In this document: positions 7,826 through 15,224 of the stretch, one piece after another
Layout: each line of letters opens with the position of its first letter
Position numbering within the stretch: position 1 is the stretch's first letter
Source of the DNA: Patulibacter sp041648495
GTDB taxonomy: Bacteria > Actinomycetota > Thermoleophilia > Solirubrobacterales > Solirubrobacteraceae
Reading direction: 5' to 3'
DNA length: 26,678 nt
Assembly: GCA_041648495.1 (NCBI GenBank)
Contig: JBAZOW010000010.1
Coordinates: forward strand, 1 to 26,678
Notes under the pieces: model-generated
Told to the model about the DNA's origin: nothing
Databases searched by the model: none
The model's input: the letters and a program-made list of their open reading frames with translations, nothing else
Translations under genes and position numbers: made by a program

Positions 7826-8025
7826 GGTCCCTTTCTCGGCTCGCTCATCAGTGGACTGGCTCTGACGGTCGCGAGACCTTCGCTACCAGCCACTGAGACG
7901 CGCGGCGTTGTTCAACGCAGCGCGCACAGGGTCGGCACGATACCAGACAGATCCCGGCGGACGTCGAACGGCCCCCGGACGGATTGATCACAGTACCAGC
8001 CGGCGCCGGAAGCTGCGGTCTGCGG
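7826..8025 (-). other. 200-base gap between map and rpmJ, no gene seen
   Basis: No frame on either strand resembles translation initiation factor IF-1, the gene normally found between map and rpmJ, and the gap is too short to hold it (about 72 codons). On the minus strand a TGG-TATCGT sequence (7937-7945 on the plus strand) resembles an extended -10 element, but I see no good -35 at normal spacing. The gap may hold a promoter for rpmJ and the genes after it. Confidence 0.3.
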
Positions 8026-8805
8026 TCATCGGGCCGACCGGGAATCCCACCGGTCGCCCCACGGCGTCAGCACCTGCGCGCCGTCCTCGGTGACCGCCAC
8101 CGTGACCTCGGCGTGGGCGGCCCGGGCGCCGTCGAGCGCGAAGACCGACCACCCGTCGGTCGAGAGTCGCACGTGCGGCGCACCCCAACTGATCATCGGC
8201 TCGACCGCCATCACGGTGCCGGCCTCCAGGCGGGCGCCACGGCCGGCGGTGCCCACGTTCGGCACCTGCGGCTCCTCGTGCAGCTGGTGACCGACGCCGT
8301 GGCCGATCAGGGTCGGGTAGACCGTGGCCCCGGCGGCCCCGACGGCGGCTTCGATCGCAGCGCCGACGTCGCCGACCGTGCCCCCGACCACGCAGGCCTC
8401 GAGACCGGCCTCGAGCGCCTGCTCGGCGGCCTCGATCAGCGCCGCGTCGCGTCCGGACGGGGCGCCGACGATCGTCGTCCGCGCGGTGTCCGAGACCCAG
8501 CCGTCGAGCGTCACCCCGACATCGACCGAGACCACGTCCCCGTCCTCGTAGGGGATCGCGTTGGGGACCCCGTGGACGATGACGTCGTTGACCGAGACGC
8601 AGATCGCCTGCGGGTATCCCCGGTAGCCGAGGAAGGTCGGCGTCCCGCCCCGCTCCGCGATCAGCTCACGGGCGACCGCATCGAGGTCGAGGCCACTGAC
8701 CCCCACGGCGCAACGACGGACGAGCTCGTCGAGCACGTCCGCCGCCATCCGGCCGGCGGCGGCGATGCCCGCAACCTCGTCCGGGCGCTTCAGCACGATC
8801 GCCAC
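8026..8805 (-). CDS. map: Methionine aminopeptidase, type I
   Basis: Removes the initiator methionine from new proteins. The 259 residues have the pita-bread fold signatures and all five metal ligands: Asp95 (S-V-D-V-G), Asp106 (S-D-T-A-R-T), His169 (G-H-G-V-G), Glu202 (V-E-P-M) and Glu233 (H-A-E-V-T). His78 in N-D-V-I-V-H-G corresponds to the conserved substrate-binding His. There is no N-terminal zinc-finger or SH3-binding extension. GTG start at 8803-8805, 23 bases after the adk stop. The secY-adk-map order is typical of the spc block in actinomycetes and Firmicutes. Confidence 0.96.
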   Translation of the reverse strand: MAIVLKRPDEVAGIAAAGRMAADVLDELVRRCAVGVSGLDLDAVARELIAERGGTPTFLGYRGYPQAICVSVNDVIVHGVPNAIPYEDGDVVSVDVGVTLDGWVSDTARTTIVGAPSGRDAALIEAAEQALEAGLEACVVGGTVGDVGAAIEAAVGAAGATVYPTLIGHGVGHQLHEEPQVPNVGTAGRGARLEAGTVMAVEPMISWGAPHVRLSTDGWSVFALDGARAAHAEVTVAVTEDGAQVLTPWGDRWDSRSAR

Positions 8806-8828
8806 GATCAGGGGCGGTCGTACGGGAC

Positions 8829-9500
8829 CTAGATCGAGTCTTCCAACCGCAAGGTCGAGACCGTCTTGCGGATGTGACCCTCGACCTCGTCGACGGGAGC
8901 GGTCCCGTCGAACCGGCGGAGCAGTCCGCGCGACTCGTAGTACTCGACCAGCGGCTCGGTCTGCTCGTGGTAGACGCCGAGCCGCTTGCGGATCGTCTCG
9001 GGCTGGTCGTCGTCGCGCTGGATCAGCGGCGAGCCGTCGACGTCGTCCTTGCCCTCGACCTTCGGCGGGCTGAACTCCAGGTGGTAGATCCGCCCGCTGG
9101 CCGACACGCGGCGACCGGAGAGCCGCCGGACGATCTCCTCGTCGTCGGCGTCGATCAGCAGCACGCCGTTGAGGTCCCGGCCGAGCTCGGAGAGCGCGGC
9201 GTCGAGCGCCTCGCCCTGCGCGATGTTGCGCGGGAAGCCGTCGAGCACGAAGCCGTCGGCCGCGTCCTCGCGGCGCACGCGCTCGAGGATCAGGTCGATC
9301 ACCAACTCGTCGGGGACCAGTTCGCCGGCGTCCATGTAGCCCTTGGCCTGCAGACCCAGATCCGAGCCGTCCCGTACGGCGGCGCGCAGGATGTCGCCCG
9401 TGACGATGTAGGCGAGCGACTGATCGGACGTCAGACGCTCACCCTGGGTGCCCTTGCCGGCGCCGGGAGGCCCCAGGAGGATCAGATTCAGTTCGGCCAT
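8829..9500 (-). CDS. adk: Adenylate kinase
   Basis: Interconverts ATP + AMP and 2 ADP in the cytoplasm. The 223 residues show the P-loop G-P-P-G-A-G-K-G-T (10-18), the AMP-binding T-G-D-x-L-R segment and D-G-F-P-R-N. The G-R-R-V-x-x-x-G-R-x-Y-H LID domain begins near residue 127. The LID has no cysteines where Gram-positive enzymes often have a four-Cys zinc site, so this is a long-LID, zinc-free form. The frame extends upstream to 9665, but homology begins at the ATG at 9498-9500, which has a purine-rich GAGAG just before it; the extra 55 residues are arginine-rich and non-homologous. Confidence 0.96.
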   Translation of the reverse strand: MAELNLILLGPPGAGKGTQGERLTSDQSLAYIVTGDILRAAVRDGSDLGLQAKGYMDAGELVPDELVIDLILERVRREDAADGFVLDGFPRNIAQGEALDAALSELGRDLNGVLLIDADDEEIVRRLSGRRVSASGRIYHLEFSPPKVEGKDDVDGSPLIQRDDDQPETIRKRLGVYHEQTEPLVEYYESRGLLRRFDGTAPVDEVEGHIRKTVSTLRLEDSI

Positions 9501-9581
9501 GCTCTCAATACCCCTGATGGACGGCGGTTCAGGACATGCTGCGGAAGGATCGGCGCGTTCGCCGTGGTCGTTGACGCGTCG

Positions 9582-9647
9582 CCGGGTCACGACCCGGACC
9601 CTCGACCGGACGCGCGGTCCGGCCGTATCGGGCGCCGGGCGGCGCCC
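9582..9647 (-). promoter_or_regulatory. Cluster of three hairpins in the secY-adk gap (gap 9501-9722)
   Basis: The 222-base gap contains no convincing gene. Three GC-rich stems follow one another: 9630-9636 with 9641-9647 (seven pairs), 9606-9611 with 9617-9622 (six pairs) and 9582-9587 with 9592-9597 (six pairs). They lie 76 to 140 bases past the secY stop. Termination, transcript processing or control of adk are all possible. No T-tract is present, and I see no clear promoter for adk. Confidence 0.35.
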
Positions 9648-9707
9648 TGCTCGGTCATCGACCACGACGGTCGACCCCTGATTCCGATGCAGACCCTCAG
9701 CGCCGGA

Positions 9708-9737
9708 TCATTTCAGGAATCCCTACTTCAGGAATCC
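9708..9737 (-). repeat. 15-base tandem duplication spanning the secY stop
   Basis: On the minus strand the last four codons and stop of secY (GFLK-TAG, 9723-9737) are followed at once by a near-identical copy (GFLK-TGA, 9708-9722). The copies share a 13-base identical core and remain in frame. Readthrough of the first stop would add four residues and then stop. It may be a slippage duplication with a backup stop. Confidence 0.85.
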
Positions 9738-10988
9738 CTCGTAGTTGCGCATCATCAGCTGCGCCTCGATCTGCTTGACCGTGTCGAGCGCGACGCCGAC
9801 CACGATCAGGATCGACGTGCCGCCGAAGGCGAAGCCCTGCGTCGTCTGGTTGAAGAGGATCGACGGCAACGCCGCGACCGCCGCCAGGTAGAGCGCACCC
9901 GGGAACGTCAGGCGCGCCAGCACCCGGTCGAGGAACTCCGCCGTGGGCCGCCCCGGACGCACGCCGGGGATGAACCCGCCGTACTTCTTCAGGTTGTCCG
10001 CCTGCTCCACCGGGTTGAACGTCACCGCGGTGTAGAAGTAGGTGAACAGGATGATGAAGATCGTCTCCATCCCGATGTAGGTCCACGAGCCCGGCAGCAG
10101 GAAGTTCTGGACCGCGTTGTCCTGGTTCTGCGTGACGAACTGGGCGATCGTCGGCGGGATCGACATGATCGAGGCCGCGAAGATGACCGGGATCACGTTG
10201 GCCATGTTGACCTTCAGCGGCAGGTAGGTCTGGCCGCCGCCGCTCATCCGGGTGCCGATAACGCGCTTGGCGTACTGGATCGGGATCCGGCGCTGACCCT
10301 CCTGGACGAAGACCACCGCGGCGACGACCGCCAGGATGATGAACGGCAGCAGGATCTTGAAGATCGGATCGCCGCTGTTCCACCAGGCGCTGATCCCGTT
10401 GGGCAGGCCCGACACGATCGACGCGAAGATCATCAGCGACATGCCGTTGCCGACGCCGCGCTGCGTGATCAGCTCGCCCATCCACATGACGAGGACGGCA
10501 CCGGCGGTCAGCGCGACCGCGATCATGAAGACGTTGCCGGCGTTGAAGTTCTCGACGAGCGGCGTGCCGCCGGTCTCGAAGGTGCGGAACAGCAGCACGT
10601 AGCCGACCGACTGGCCCGCCGCGAGGGCGACCGTCAGGTAGCGCGTGTACTGGGTGATCCGCTGCTGCCCGATCTCGCCTTCCTGCTTCAGCTTCTCCAG
10701 CGACGGAACGACGACCTGGAGCAGCTGCATCACGATCGACGCCGTGATGTACGGCATGATGCCGAGCGCGAACAGCGCGATCTGACTGAGCGCGCCGCCC
10801 GAGAAGACGTTGAGCAGCTGTAGCGCTCCGCCCTGGAAGGAGTCCTGGATCGAGGCCAGGCCCTCCTTCGACACCCCCGGAACGGGGATCTGGGCGCCGA
10901 TCCGGTAGAGGGCCAGAAGGAACAGCGTGATCCCGAGCTTCTTACGAACCTCCGGGACGGTGAGCGCGCCGGTAAGGATGCGGATCAT
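9723..10988 (-). CDS. secY: Preprotein translocase subunit SecY
   Basis: The channel-forming subunit of the SecYEG translocon in the cytoplasmic membrane. The 421 residues give about ten hydrophobic segments. The N-terminal helix (A-L-Y-R-I-G-A-Q-I-P-V-P-G) and the plug region are followed by the M-P-Y-I-T-A-S-I-V-M-Q-L-L signature. G-x-G-M-S-L-M-I-F-A-x-I and the cytosolic loop with Y-A-K-R-V-I-G come next, and the late helix has P-G-x-R-P-G-x-P-T. Length is normal for actinomycetes. ATG start at 10986-10988. A strong hairpin lies in the 146 bases between rplO and secY, so secY may partly rely on its own promoter. Confidence 0.97.
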   Translation of the reverse strand: MIRILTGALTVPEVRKKLGITLFLLALYRIGAQIPVPGVSKEGLASIQDSFQGGALQLLNVFSGGALSQIALFALGIMPYITASIVMQLLQVVVPSLEKLKQEGEIGQQRITQYTRYLTVALAAGQSVGYVLLFRTFETGGTPLVENFNAGNVFMIAVALTAGAVLVMWMGELITQRGVGNGMSLMIFASIVSGLPNGISAWWNSGDPIFKILLPFIILAVVAAVVFVQEGQRRIPIQYAKRVIGTRMSGGGQTYLPLKVNMANVIPVIFAASIMSIPPTIAQFVTQNQDNAVQNFLLPGSWTYIGMETIFIILFTYFYTAVTFNPVEQADNLKKYGGFIPGVRPGRPTAEFLDRVLARLTFPGALYLAAVAALPSILFNQTTQGFAFGGTSILIVVGVALDTVKQIEAQLMMRNYEGFLK

Positions 10989-11049
10989 CGTTCTCGTGCT
11001 CGCAGTGGGAAGAAGGTCAGGACAGCGTCAGTAGTGACGGAGAACTACA

Positions 11050-11072
11050 GCGCGGGCCACCGTGGCCCGCGC
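11050..11072 (-). terminator. Strong hairpin between rplO and secY
   Basis: Ten perfect GC-rich base pairs (11050-11059 with 11063-11072) surround a three-base loop. On the minus strand it is followed by TGTAGTTCTCC, a modestly T-rich tail. It lies 63 bases beyond the rplO stop. It could terminate or attenuate transcription before secY, adjusting translocon supply relative to ribosomal proteins. Confidence 0.55.
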
Positions 11073-11134
11073 AAGAAACAGCATGGTACGCGAATCGCGC
11101 GGAACTCGTCCCACGCGATCCCCGGTGTCGACGG

Positions 11135-11632
11135 TCAGTCTTCGACGACGACCACGGTGCCGCCGGCTGCCTCGATCGCGCTACGCGCGGAGGCACTGAA
11201 CCGGTGGGCGTGGATCGTCAGCGGAGCAGACAACTCGCCGCGGCCGAGCACCTTGACGGGGATCCCGTTGCGGGTCCCCAGGCCCTTGGCCTTCATCGCC
11301 TCGAGCGTCACCTCGGCGCCCGACTCGAACCGCTCGGCGAGATCGTCGAGGTTGACCGGCTGGGTCTCGGTGCGGAAGCGCTCGAACGGCATCGAGGTCT
11401 TCTTGTTCGGACCGCGCAGCTTGCGCATACGCGCCTGCAGCGGGGTCTGACCGCCCTCGAACCGCGCACGGTCCTTGGCACCCGAGCGCGAGCCCGCGCC
11501 CTTGTGACCGCGACCGGACGTCTTGCCCATGCCGCTGCCGTGGCCGCGGCCGACGCGCTTGCGCGGCTTGCGGCTTCCCGGAGCCGGGCTCAGGGAGTGG
11601 AGACCGATGGTCTCGTTGCCGTCAGAGCTCAT
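11135..11632 (-). CDS. rplO: 50S ribosomal protein L15
   Basis: A late-assembling large-subunit protein. The 165 residues carry the glycine- and arginine-rich N-terminal arm with R-V-G-R-G-x-G-S-G-x-G-K-T-S-G-R-G-H-K-G, then F-E-G-G-Q-T-P-L. The globular C-terminal part ends in S-A-x-A-x-I-E-A-A-G-G. It is slightly longer than the usual 145-150 because of the N-terminal leader. The ATG start overlaps the rpmD stop by four bases (ATGA, 11629-11632), which indicates translational coupling. Confidence 0.96.
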   Translation of the reverse strand: MSSDGNETIGLHSLSPAPGSRKPRKRVGRGHGSGMGKTSGRGHKGAGSRSGAKDRARFEGGQTPLQARMRKLRGPNKKTSMPFERFRTETQPVNLDDLAERFESGAEVTLEAMKAKGLGTRNGIPVKVLGRGELSAPLTIHAHRFSASARSAIEAAGGTVVVVED

Positions 11633-11811
11633 GAGCCCTCCTCAACACGGACCAGGTGCCGCACGGCGTGCAGCATGCCCCGCGCCTGCGGGGTGTCCTG
11701 GACATCGACGGTGTGCCCGATCCGACGCAGCCCCAGCGAGCGCAGCGTGTCGAGCTGCGCCTGGTTGCTACCGATCTTGGACTTGAACTGGGTGGCCTTC
11801 AGCGTGCTCAC
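11629..11811 (-). CDS. rpmD: 50S ribosomal protein L30
   Basis: A 60-residue large-subunit protein of the bacterial short form. It contains L-K-A-T-Q-x-K-S-x-I-G, T-L-R-S-L-G-L-R-R-I-G-H-T-V and the final M-L-x-x-V-R-H-L-V segment. The start is GTG at 11809-11811, inside a GTGA overlap with the rpsE stop. Its own stop overlaps the rplO start, so rpsE, rpmD and rplO form a coupled trio. Confidence 0.96.
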   Translation of the reverse strand: MSTLKATQFKSKIGSNQAQLDTLRSLGLRRIGHTVDVQDTPQARGMLHAVRHLVRVEEGS

Positions 11812-12389
11812 GCGGGGACCTCGGCATTCTCATCGGTGGGCGCGTCGGTGGTCTCGACGACCTCCGCGGGCTTGTCCGACAGGCCCAGCACCTCCTTGAT
11901 GCTGAGACCGCGCAGCTCCGCGACCTCACGCGGGGTGCGCAGCTGCTGCAGACCCTCGACCGTGGCCTTGACCAGGTTGATCGGGTTCTGCGAGCCGAGG
12001 CTCTTGCTGAGGATGTCGTTCAGGCCCGCGAGCTCGAGCACGGCGCGGACGCCGCCACCGGCGATCACGCCGGTACCGGGCGACGCCGGCTTGAGCATGA
12101 CCTGGCCCGAGCCGAACCGCCCGATCACGGGGTGCGTGATCGTCGTGTTGTGCTTGGGCACGCGGAACAGGTCCTTCTTGGCCCGCTCGACGGCCTTCTG
12201 AATCGCCAGCGGGACCTCGTTGGCCTTGCCGTAGCCGATACCGACTACGGACTCCTCGTCGCCGACCACCACAAGCGCGGTGAACGAGAAACGACGGCCG
12301 CCCTTGACGACCTTCGCGACGCGGTTGATCTCCACGACCCGCTCCTGCAGGTCGAGGCCCGTGGGGTTGACTGTCTTATCGATCGCCAT
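11808..12389 (-). CDS. rpsE: 30S ribosomal protein S5 with acidic C-terminal tail
   Basis: A small-subunit protein at the mRNA entry site, important for decoding accuracy and helicase activity. The 193 residues contain the double-stranded RNA-binding-like N-domain (V-V-K-G-G-R-R-F-S-F-x-A-L-V-V-V-G-D). The C-domain has K-P-A-x-x-G-T-G-V-I-A-G-G and S-L-G-S-x-N-P-I-N-L-V-K-A-T. After the core, roughly the last 23 residues are acidic and Thr/Pro/Val-rich, a tail absent from E. coli S5. ATG start at 12387-12389, 14 bases after rplR. Confidence 0.96.
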   Translation of the reverse strand: MAIDKTVNPTGLDLQERVVEINRVAKVVKGGRRFSFTALVVVGDEESVVGIGYGKANEVPLAIQKAVERAKKDLFRVPKHNTTITHPVIGRFGSGQVMLKPASPGTGVIAGGGVRAVLELAGLNDILSKSLGSQNPINLVKATVEGLQQLRTPREVAELRGLSIKEVLGLSDKPAEVVETTDAPTDENAEVPA

Positions 12390-12403
12390 AGGTTCAGTGG
12401 CTC

Positions 12404-12757
12404 CTAAACGGTGAGCCCGCCCTCGCGGACCGCTTCAGCGAACGCCTTGACGCGTCCGTGGTACTGGTATCCGCCGCGATCGAAGACGACCGTGTCGATG
12501 CCCGCGGCCTTGGCGCGCTCGGCAAGCAACTTGCCGGCCGCCGTGGCCTGCTCCATCTTGGCCAGGCCGCGGAACTCCGCCTCGGTCCACTGGACCGAGG
12601 TGATGGTGTGTCCGGCCAGGTCGTCGATGACCTGCGCGAAGATCCCGCGGTTGCTGCGGAAGACCGCCACGCGCGGCCGCTCGGCCGTGCCGGAGACCTT
12701 CGCCCGCACGCGGCGCCGGCGCTTGAGCCGACGCGCTTCCTTGGTGACGACGCTCAT
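12404..12757 (-). CDS. rplR: 50S ribosomal protein L18
   Basis: Binds 5S rRNA in the central protuberance together with L5. The 117-residue product has the basic N-terminal arm (R-R-L-K-R-R-R-R-V-R-x-K-V-S-G-T). It also has R-P-R-V-A-V-F-R-S-N, and F-D-R-G-G-Y-x-Y-H-G-R-V-K-A-x-A-E-A-x-R-E-G-G-L near the end. The ATG start overlaps the rplF stop by four bases (ATGA), so the two are translationally coupled. Length is typical. Confidence 0.97.
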   Translation of the reverse strand: MSVVTKEARRLKRRRRVRAKVSGTAERPRVAVFRSNRGIFAQVIDDLAGHTITSVQWTEAEFRGLAKMEQATAAGKLLAERAKAAGIDTVVFDRGGYQYHGRVKAFAEAVREGGLTV

Positions 12758-13287
12758 GCGCGCTTACCGACCTTCCGGATGACGTATTCGCCCTCGTAGC
12801 GAATGCCCTTGCCCTTGTAGGGCTCCGGCGGACGCTGCTTGCGAATCTTGGCCGCCGTCTCGCCGACGACCTGCTTGTTCGTGCCCTTCACGATGATGCG
12901 CGTGGGCTGCGGAACCTCGAACTCGACGCCCTCGGGGGCATCGATGAAGACCGGGTGCGAGTAGCCGAGTGCGAGCTCCAGGTTCTGGCCCTTGAGCGCC
13001 GCGCGGTACCCGACGCCCTGGATCTCCAGTGCGCGGGTGAACCCGTCGGTCACGCCTTCGATCATGTTCGCGATCAGGCTGCGGCTGAGGCCGTGCAGGG
13101 CACGGTGCGGGCCACGGTCGGTCGGCCGGGTCACGAGGACCTCGCCGCCGTCCTGCGTCACCGTCATGTCCCGATGGATCCGCTCGGAGAGCAGGCCCTT
13201 CGGTCCCTTGACCGTGACGAGCCCGGGCTCGATGGTGATGTCGACGCCGGTGGGAACCGGGATCGGCTTACGTCCAATACGACTCAT
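12754..13287 (-). CDS. rplF: 50S ribosomal protein L6
   Basis: A large-subunit protein at the base of the L7/L12 stalk near the factor-binding site. The 177 residues begin M-S-R-I-G-R-K-P-I-P-V-P and contain the V-K-G-P-K-G-x-L-S segment. G-V-G-Y-R-A-x-x-x-G follows in the second repeat, and the C-terminal signature is P-E-P-Y-K-G-K-G-I-R-Y. Normal length with no extension. ATG start at 13285-13287, seven bases after rpsH. Confidence 0.97.
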   Translation of the reverse strand: MSRIGRKPIPVPTGVDITIEPGLVTVKGPKGLLSERIHRDMTVTQDGGEVLVTRPTDRGPHRALHGLSRSLIANMIEGVTDGFTRALEIQGVGYRAALKGQNLELALGYSHPVFIDAPEGVEFEVPQPTRIIVKGTNKQVVGETAAKIRKQRPPEPYKGKGIRYEGEYVIRKVGKRA

Positions 13288-13294
13288 ACGTCCT

Positions 13295-13699
13295 TCACCA
13301 CACCTCGGCCCAGACCTCGCCGCCGACGCCCAGCTTACGCGCGTCGTGGCCGGTCATGATGCCGCTCGAGGTGGAAACGATCATCGTACCGAGGCCGCCA
13401 AGCGACTTCGGCACGTCGGTAGCCGTCACGTAGTAGCGCTGGCCCGGACGCGAGACGCGCCGCAGACCGGTGATCGCCGAGCGACGGTCCTTCGTGTACT
13501 TCAGCGTGATCTTGAGCAGCTCGCCCGGATGCTCCGTGGCCGGCTCGACGCTGACGTCGGAGATGTAGCCCTGCTCCTGGAGGATGCGGGCCACCTCGCG
13601 CTTCGCGTTCGAGGACGGCAGCACCACGGTGCGGTGCGCCGCGGTGATGGCGTTGCGGATCCGGGTGAGCAGGTCCGCGATGGGATCGGTCGTCGACAT
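13295..13699 (-). CDS. rpsH: 30S ribosomal protein S8
   Basis: A central-domain 16S rRNA-binding protein. In E. coli it also represses the spc operon by binding its mRNA. The 134-residue sequence starts with T-D-P-I-A-D-L-L-T-R-I-R-N-A. It ends with the family signature S-T-S-x-G-I-M-T-x-x-x-A-R-x-L-x-V-G-G-E-V and W. ATG start at 13697-13699, four bases after rpsN. Whether autoregulation exists here cannot be told from sequence. Confidence 0.97.
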   Translation of the reverse strand: MSTTDPIADLLTRIRNAITAAHRTVVLPSSNAKREVARILQEQGYISDVSVEPATEHPGELLKITLKYTKDRRSAITGLRRVSRPGQRYYVTATDVPKSLGGLGTMIVSTSSGIMTGHDARKLGVGGEVWAEVW

Positions 13700-13703
13700 A
13701 CGC

Positions 13704-13889
13704 TTACCAGCTGCTCTTCGTCATGCCGGGGATGTAGCCCTTATGTGCCAGCTCGCGCAGGCAGATACGGCACACGCCGAACTTCTTGTACACCGAGCGC
13801 GAACGGCCGCAGCTACGGCAGCGCGTGTACTCGCGGCTCTGGTACTTCTGGGGACGCGCCTGGCGGACGCGCTGAGAGGTCTTCGCCAT
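13704..13889 (-). CDS. rpsN: 30S ribosomal protein S14, zinc-binding short form (type Z)
   Basis: A small-subunit head protein. The 61-residue short form carries two C-x-x-C pairs (C24/C27 and C40/C43) that bind zinc. The C-terminal signature is L-A-x-x-G-x-I-P-G-x-x-K-S-S-W. This is the zinc-dependent version typical of Gram-positive bacteria. ATG start at 13887-13889, three bases after rplE. Confidence 0.97.
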   Translation of the reverse strand: MAKTSQRVRQARPQKYQSREYTRCRSCGRSRSVYKKFGVCRICLRELAHKGYIPGMTKSSW

Positions 13890-13892
13890 GGG

Positions 13893-14507
13893 TCAGCTCC
13901 CCTGGGTGGTGGACGGGTCGATCGGAGCGGGTGCGCCTTCCGGGCGCTTGCCTTCACGCGAGAACGGGAAGCCGAGCTCCTGCAACAGAGCGAACGCTTC
14001 GCCATCCGTGGCGGCCGAGGTGGTTACGGTGATGTCGAGACCGCGCACCTGGTCGATGGCGTCGTAGTCGATCTCGGGGAAGATGATCTGCTCGCGAACG
14101 CCCAGGGAGTAGTTGCCCCGGCCGTCGAAGCTGGTCGTCCGCAGGCCGCGGAAGTCGCGAACACGCGGAAGCGCGATCGTGATCAGGCGGTCGAGGAACT
14201 CGTACATCCGCTCGCCGCGCAGCGTCACCGCTGCACCGACGGGCATGCCGTCACGCAGCTTGAAGCCGGCGATCGACTTGCGGGCACGGCGAACGTTCGG
14301 CTGCTGACCGGCGATCGTCGCCAGCTGCTCGACGGCGGCGGCGAACTGCTTGTTGTCCTGCTTGAACTCGCCGAGCCCCATGTTCAGGGTGACCTTCTCC
14401 AGCCGGGGAACCTGCATCACCGACGTGTAGGAGCCGCTCTCGAACAACGAGGGACGGATCTCATCGAGGTAGCGCGTCTTCAGTCGCGCGGTCGTGGTCG
14501 CACTCAT
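13893..14507 (-). CDS. rplE: 50S ribosomal protein L5
   Basis: Binds 5S rRNA and contacts P-site tRNA and the small-subunit head. The 204 residues include V-M-Q-V-P-R-L-E-K-V-T-L-N-M-G-L-G, the I-A-G-Q-x-P-x-V-R-R-A-R-K-S-I-A-x-F-K-L-R segment and the N-Y-x-L-G-V-R-E-Q-x-I-F-P-E-I signature. The last 20 or so residues, rich in Pro and Ser/Thr, extend past the usual 180-residue family length. ATG start at 14505-14507, ten bases after rplX. Confidence 0.97.
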   Translation of the reverse strand: MSATTTARLKTRYLDEIRPSLFESGSYTSVMQVPRLEKVTLNMGLGEFKQDNKQFAAAVEQLATIAGQQPNVRRARKSIAGFKLRDGMPVGAAVTLRGERMYEFLDRLITIALPRVRDFRGLRTTSFDGRGNYSLGVREQIIFPEIDYDAIDQVRGLDITVTTSAATDGEAFALLQELGFPFSREGKRPEGAPAPIDPSTTQGS

Positions 14508-14517
14508 CGCAACTACC

Positions 14518-14853
14518 TCAGTCGATCTGCTGGCCGGAACGGCGCGCCACGCGTACTGCGCGTCCGTTCTCGTCCCGCTTCACGCCCACACGGGTGGGCT
14601 GGTTGGTCTTGGGGTCCACGAGCATCACGTTGGACACGTGGATCGCGCCTTCGCGCTCGATCACGCCGCCCTGACTCGCGGGGCTACCCGGCGCTGCCGT
14701 CGGGCTGGGGCGCTGGTGACGCTTGATCACGTTCACGCCCTCGACGATCACGCGCTGCTTCGTCGGGTCGACGCTGAGCACCTTGCCGGTCTTGCCGCGA
14801 TCCTTGCCGCTGATCACGACGACCTCGTCTTCACTACGGATACGGAGCCCCAT
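14518..14853 (-). CDS. rplX: 50S ribosomal protein L24
   Basis: One of the two initiators of large-subunit assembly, sitting near the tunnel exit. The 111 residues hold the KOW motif (V-V-I-S-G-K-D-R-G-K-T-G-K-V-L) and the V-I-V-E-G-V-N-V-I-K-R-H segment. The following Q-x-x-P-x-x-x-G-G-V-I-x-x-E-x-x-I-H-V-S-N-V-M core is also present. Length is typical. ATG start at 14851-14853, two bases after rplN, so probably coupled. Confidence 0.97.
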   Translation of the reverse strand: MGLRIRSEDEVVVISGKDRGKTGKVLSVDPTKQRVIVEGVNVIKRHQRPSPTAAPGSPASQGGVIEREGAIHVSNVMLVDPKTNQPTRVGVKRDENGRAVRVARRSGQQID

Positions 14854-14855
14854 GT

Positions 14856-15224
14856 TCAGAGCACCTCCGGCGCGAGCGAGACGATCTTCATGAACTGGCG
14901 GTCGCGAAGCTCGCGAGCCACCGGCCCGAAGATACGGGTGCCGCGCGGGTTGTTGTTGGCGTCGATGATCACGGCCGCGTTCTCGTCGAACGCGATGTAG
15001 GTGCCGTCCTCACGACCGAACTCCTTGCGGGTCCGAACGACGACGGCCTTGACGACCTCGCCCTTCTTGACGGAGCCGTTCGGCGTCGCGGCCTTGACGG
15101 TGGCCGTGATCGTGTCACCGACCCGCGCGTAGCGACGGCGGGAGCCGCCGTGCACGCGAATGGTCAGGATCTCGCGGGCGCCGGTGTTGTCGGCGACCTT
15201 CAGGCGGGATTCGTTCTGAATCAC
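14856..15224 (-). CDS. rplN: 50S ribosomal protein L14
   Basis: Forms an intersubunit bridge and binds the silencing factor RsfS in many bacteria. The 122-residue product starts I-Q-N-E-S-R-L-K-V-A-D-N-T-G-A-R-E and contains G-D-x-I-x-A-T-V-K. V-V-R-T-R-K-E-x-x-R-x-D-G-x-Y-I-x-F-D-E-N-A follows, and the end is R-x-x-x-F-M-K-I-x-S-L-A-P-E-V-L. The frame is open further upstream, but the GTG at 15222-15224 gives the exact family N-terminus. It overlaps the rpsQ stop (GTGA), so I take it as the start. Confidence 0.96.
   Translation of the reverse strand: MIQNESRLKVADNTGAREILTIRVHGGSRRRYARVGDTITATVKAATPNGSVKKGEVVKAVVVRTRKEFGREDGTYIAFDENAAVIIDANNNPRGTRIFGPVARELRDRQFMKIVSLAPEVL

Noticed and set aside
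7826..8025. Possible hidden infA or other small gene
   Set aside because: The gap is shorter than an IF-1 gene and no frame shows the IF-1 motifs on either strand.
8874..10823. Long plus-strand open frame across adk and secY
   Set aside because: It runs antisense through two unrelated conserved genes and the gap between them. Composition is that of a shadow frame (Arg/Asp/His/Val rich).
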